DNA of 64,000 bases from Nostoc sp. LEGE 06077 (GTDB lineage: Bacteria > Cyanobacteriota > Cyanobacteriia > Cyanobacteriales > Nostocaceae), in assembly GCF_015207705.1 (NCBI RefSeq), contig NZ_JADEWI010000006.1, positions 1-64,000 of the forward strand. Reading direction: 5' to 3'. The notes below the pieces were generated by a model. The model saw only the letters and a list, made by a program, of their open reading frames with translations, was not told the origin of the DNA and made no database searches. Positions 61,240 through 64,000 of this stretch are shown piece by piece. Each line of letters starts with the position of its first letter. Position 1 is the first letter of the stretch. Made by a program: the position numbers and the translations under genes.

Positions 61240-63390
61240 TTATATTGATTCTCCAGTTGTATCAACATTATAATTTTCAAGATGATTTTCATTACTCAAA
61301 AATTCTTGAAACCGCTGATAAAATACATAAGTATTGTGAAAACCACGCCTGCGGTTACGGTCATTACCACGAAAAATAGCTGTTTCTACCCCATAGTCTT
61401 TGCAGATTTTACACTCACATTCCTGCCAAGGTTTTACTTCTAATAGTTCTCTATATAATTGAGTGTGTTGTCTTAAACGTCTAGCTTTCGCTGTTGGGGT
61501 TACTTTACCGTCACGAGGTAATTCTAATAACTCATCGTAAGCTAGTAATTTCTCAAGAGATTCATCTAGTGATATATTGTCTTTATCGTATTCCCGAATA
61601 GCTTTTAATGCTTCTTGCTCAAGCTGCCTAAGAGTTTCACGCTCATAACCTTCTAATAGCAAATGCTTAATTCGTGGTGACTGCTTATCTACAAAAGGAA
61701 TACGCACAGCAGCATAAGCTTTACCACTTAAAGTATGATAGTTTTCTACTGCATCAAACCAAGCTTTACGTAATGGACTTGCTGAATCAAAACTGGTTAC
61801 TCCCAAATGGCGGAAATAAGGAAGAGCATCAATACGCCCTACGCCAAATAAATGTAATCTGGTGTTCGGTGTTAAATGTTGATAAACTTCTTTCAAAATT
61901 TCTAAAATTTCTATAGTTGGTGTTCTGGCAACTCCCCCTATAGCAATATAGTCATATCCCATTTCAACCAGTTTTTTTACTGCATCAGCGTAAGTTTCTG
62001 GGTTCCAACCTTGAGCTACACCAATAGGAGTAAAAGTATATCCAATTTTTTGATGTTTGGATATAAATTCCTCTGCATTTTGCAAAGTCAGATCGTAGCG
62101 CTTCTCTCTAACTCCAGGCTCGGCAAATGGCCCTACAATTAAATGGTCAATACTTACTCCATAATTAAACTGTAATTTTTCATAATAATCTAGAATTTCT
62201 ACAGTGTTATAGGGAGGAACTTCCTGCTTAATATATCCAAAAGCTCCGCAATCTCCCATAATTTCACCTGGGAATCTTACAAAGTTACGGATACCTCCTA
62301 ATTTCTCTATATCTGCTCTTTTATTTTTTATCTTATCAACAACTACTTTCGATACCAGAATTCCGTCATAATTAGGCTGTGAATATATTTCATGAGCATA
62401 TACATCATCTCTATATGCATTTCGATTTAGACTAGATTCATCTAGTAAAAAGTTATATCCAATATCTACCTTGTCATCCCATTCAGGAATGAAATATTTC
62501 ATTCTCAAATGCGTATTAACTGCTCTTGGTAAATTCAAAAATTCATCTAAGTTCGCTATCGCTCTTTTCGGTTTTTTATTTTTAATATTTGATTTTTTTG
62601 CTGTAGCTACAGAAATCCCTAAAGGAAGTTCTAATTGTTGGGGCTGATTATTTAAAACTTTCTCTAATGTCTTGGGGTTGTTATATAGCTCTGACAATAA
62701 GTTAGGTTTTTGTCGAATTTCAGTAGCAATTAACTTAATTAATTGTCCTTTTAATCCTACTAAAGCACAGCCAAATCGTGATGCATCTGCATTAGAAAAC
62801 GTTAATACTTCAAAATTTGCATTTCCTAAAACCAAAAGGTTTCTACTTTTATTAGAAGCTAAAAAAATAAAAGTCTGTTTGGGATGAGTTTCAATTGGTA
62901 AGTTTAAAGCGCGTATGTATTTATCTCCTAATAAGACAAATACTAAATCATATCCAATAACTGCTTCCTGGAAATCTTTATGTATTCCGATAAAATTTGC
63001 CCATGAAGAAATTTCGTCACTTTTCATTGAGTTGAAAGTAACGGAATAGGGGACAATAACTTTGTCTTCAGGGATTAGTCCATAAGCTGCTGAGATGATT
63101 TTTACATCTACCACTTCTCTTCCAAAGTGCGATCTCAGGATATCCACCCCCTCCATTAGCCGTAGATGTTGCAGCCCTGTGTACATCTGGCCAGACGGAC
63201 AGGAGAATTCTGAAAGTGATTGTGTGCGTTCTCTTAATCTCTCTGTGTCTTTAAAATCCTCTATTGTTAGCTGATTTGTTGGGTTATGAAGCTTTTTTCC
63301 AGTACAAGAAGTAATAATTAGTGTGCGAAGGCGTGAAATTGTGCTAGTTGAAACCAAGGTTTTTGTTGGAATAGATTTAGTCATCTTCAT
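61240..63390 (-). CDS. dpdA: DpdA-like DNA transglycosylase with DUF6884-like N-terminus
   Basis: 716 residues. Residues about 20-215 resemble the DUF6884 type (LIITSCTGKKLHNPT, VKIISAAYGLIPEDKVIVPY). The TGT-like part (about 290-690) has D380 in IMGDCGAFGY (TGT DSGGFQ), GVAQGWNPETYADAVKKLV, DYIAIGGVAR, LHLFGVGRIDALPYF, the nucleophile region SFDSASPLRKAW with D535, and zinc ligands C658, C660, C663 and H685 (ECECKIC...FHN). TGT-like DpdA replaces guanine in DNA by preQ0. It overlaps the QueD-like fragment by 14 bp. Length exceeds classical DpdA because of the N-terminal domain. Confidence 0.75.
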   Translation of the reverse strand: MKMTKSIPTKTLVSTSTISRLRTLIITSCTGKKLHNPTNQLTIEDFKDTERLRERTQSLSEFSCPSGQMYTGLQHLRLMEGVDILRSHFGREVVDVKIISAAYGLIPEDKVIVPYSVTFNSMKSDEISSWANFIGIHKDFQEAVIGYDLVFVLLGDKYIRALNLPIETHPKQTFIFLASNKSRNLLVLGNANFEVLTFSNADASRFGCALVGLKGQLIKLIATEIRQKPNLLSELYNNPKTLEKVLNNQPQQLELPLGISVATAKKSNIKNKKPKRAIANLDEFLNLPRAVNTHLRMKYFIPEWDDKVDIGYNFLLDESSLNRNAYRDDVYAHEIYSQPNYDGILVSKVVVDKIKNKRADIEKLGGIRNFVRFPGEIMGDCGAFGYIKQEVPPYNTVEILDYYEKLQFNYGVSIDHLIVGPFAEPGVREKRYDLTLQNAEEFISKHQKIGYTFTPIGVAQGWNPETYADAVKKLVEMGYDYIAIGGVARTPTIEILEILKEVYQHLTPNTRLHLFGVGRIDALPYFRHLGVTSFDSASPLRKAWFDAVENYHTLSGKAYAAVRIPFVDKQSPRIKHLLLEGYERETLRQLEQEALKAIREYDKDNISLDESLEKLLAYDELLELPRDGKVTPTAKARRLRQHTQLYRELLEVKPWQECECKICKDYGVETAIFRGNDRNRRRGFHNTYVFYQRFQEFLSNENHLENYNVDTTGESI

Positions 63391-63592
63391 ACTCTACCCA
63401 AAAATTAGGAGTTTCTGACACTGCAACCTTTAGCTGCAAATCAGATGGTACTTGCTTCTTGGTTACGTCATAAATGTATTTGGCAATCATCTCCGCTGTC
63501 GTTTCGTACTTAGGAGGCAGGTAAGTTATTGCAATCCTTTGCTTGCGTCCCCATCTGAACCAAGCGCTTACATCATAATTCACTTGTGCCAC
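63377..63592 (-). CDS. QueD/PTPS-like C-terminal fragment coupled to dpdA
   Basis: 71 residues from a GTG at 63592 with a GGAGGTGG ribosome site. The part TAEMIAKYIYDVTKKQVP, LKVAVSETPNFWVEYE corresponds to the last helix and strands of QueD (6-carboxy-tetrahydropterin synthase), the second enzyme of preQ0 synthesis. The zinc-binding histidines of the N-terminal half are missing, so it cannot act alone; it may be a remnant or a half-subunit. Its stop overlaps the DpdA start, which ensures coupling. Confidence 0.55.
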   Translation of the reverse strand: MAQVNYDVSAWFRWGRKQRIAITYLPPKYETTAEMIAKYIYDVTKKQVPSDLQLKVAVSETPNFWVEYEDD

Positions 63593-63648
63593 GCCACCTC
63601 CGGCTTTCTACCTCCTTTACAAGCCGCGACAAATACAGCCTCCGGAGA

Positions 63649-63831
63649 TTAAATTTTCTTACTCGTTCGGAGTGATTCTTTGAGAAAGGTGATTGCATTC
63701 GACCAATAACGCTTCACTGTATGTTGGATTTGTGAATTTAGACGGCGGAATTTTAGCGTACAAAACATTTCGTGTAACTCTTGTAACAATTCTTGAACTT
63801 CTGCCTGGCTTGATTGGGTTGATTTTTCCAC
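63649..63831 (-). CDS. Small hypothetical protein upstream of QueD-like fragment
   Basis: 60 residues starting with GTG at 63831 and predicted helical (SQAEVQELLQELHEMF). It lies 56 bp upstream of the QueD-like fragment on the same strand. No family recognised, and it could be a spurious frame. The remaining 63832-64000 holds no clear gene. Confidence 0.35.
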   Translation of the reverse strand: MEKSTQSSQAEVQELLQELHEMFCTLKFRRLNSQIQHTVKRYWSNAITFLKESLRTSKKI

Positions 63832-64000
63832 AGGCTCTGACTCCGCGACCGAATAATTATCCCCAAATTACGGATAATTCCATATTACTTGTTAACAAAC
63901 ACTGTTGTTGTGCCGAGATTCAGCAATGATGAGTCTTGCAACTTATCCCACTATTCTAAAAATGCCTACTTCTTATAGTAAAATGTGCTAGAAAAGCTTA

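Noticed and set aside
1-64000. CRISPR arrays, tRNA and rRNA genes
   Set aside because: No regularly spaced direct repeats and no tRNA T-loop or rRNA-like sequence was noticed while reading both strands; short tRNAs could be missed without a search program.

Overview
The window looks like accessory DNA of a filamentous cyanobacterium of the Nostoc type, most likely a conjugative plasmid or an integrated conjugative element. The grounds are the frequent HIP1 octamer GCGATCGC, cyanobacterial families (DUF2808, RppA/RppB-type two-component pair, group 2 sigma factor, Ycf46-like AAA ATPase), short GC-rich repeats inside coding regions, and a long type IV secretion operon. No rRNA, tRNA or CRISPR array was recognised.

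Bases 1-12200 carry the 3' part of a sigma-70 factor and a metal/envelope stress region. It holds a two-component pair behind a DUF2808 gene, two further DUF2808 genes, a CbtB-like protein, an Nramp Mn/Fe transporter, secreted beta-sandwich and TPR proteins, and several remnants. A shared direct-repeat box (two TTTCA 11 bp apart, then a GTCAA-containing stretch) precedes the three DUF2808 genes and suggests one response-regulator regulon. Bases 12200-18000 hold hypothetical genes, a phage-type zinc-ribbon/HNH-like protein and an IS200/IS605-type element that split a 76-codon gene.

Bases 18000-36200 (minus strand) are a conjugation operon. In transcription order it encodes candidate pilin, VirB3-, VirB4-, VirB5-, VirB6-, VirB8-, VirB10- and VirB9-like proteins, a large unknown, the VirD4/TraD coupling protein and an 829-aa unknown. 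A DUF192 protein and an AAA ATPase lie upstream. No relaxase or VirB11 was recognised. Bases 36400-47400 are mixed accessory DNA: a PD-(D/E)XK-like protein, a possible integron-type gene cassette, an amidase pseudogene, SLOG, Gp157, HNH and GNAT proteins, a plasmid-type regulator and a tyrosine recombinase.

Bases 47400-63600 are the most interesting part: a cluster resembling Dpd, the 7-deazaguanine-in-DNA modification and restriction system. It encodes a zinc-binding TGT-like DpdA candidate with an extra N-terminal domain, a second compact TGT-like protein without the zinc site, a QueD-like C-terminal fragment translationally coupled to DpdA, and a DGQHR-domain protein. It also encodes a small possible DNA-binding protein (with a frameshifted second copy), a UvrD-like helicase, a Cas4/AddB-like nuclease, a 1655-aa DpdJ/DrmA-like helicase, a DpdK-like PLD protein and a TPR protein with a DUF2325-like C-terminus. 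The proposed logic is that the TGT-like proteins exchange guanine for a deazaguanine base in DNA, while the helicases and nucleases attack unmodified DNA. The gene families are visible; the function of this particular combination is inference.
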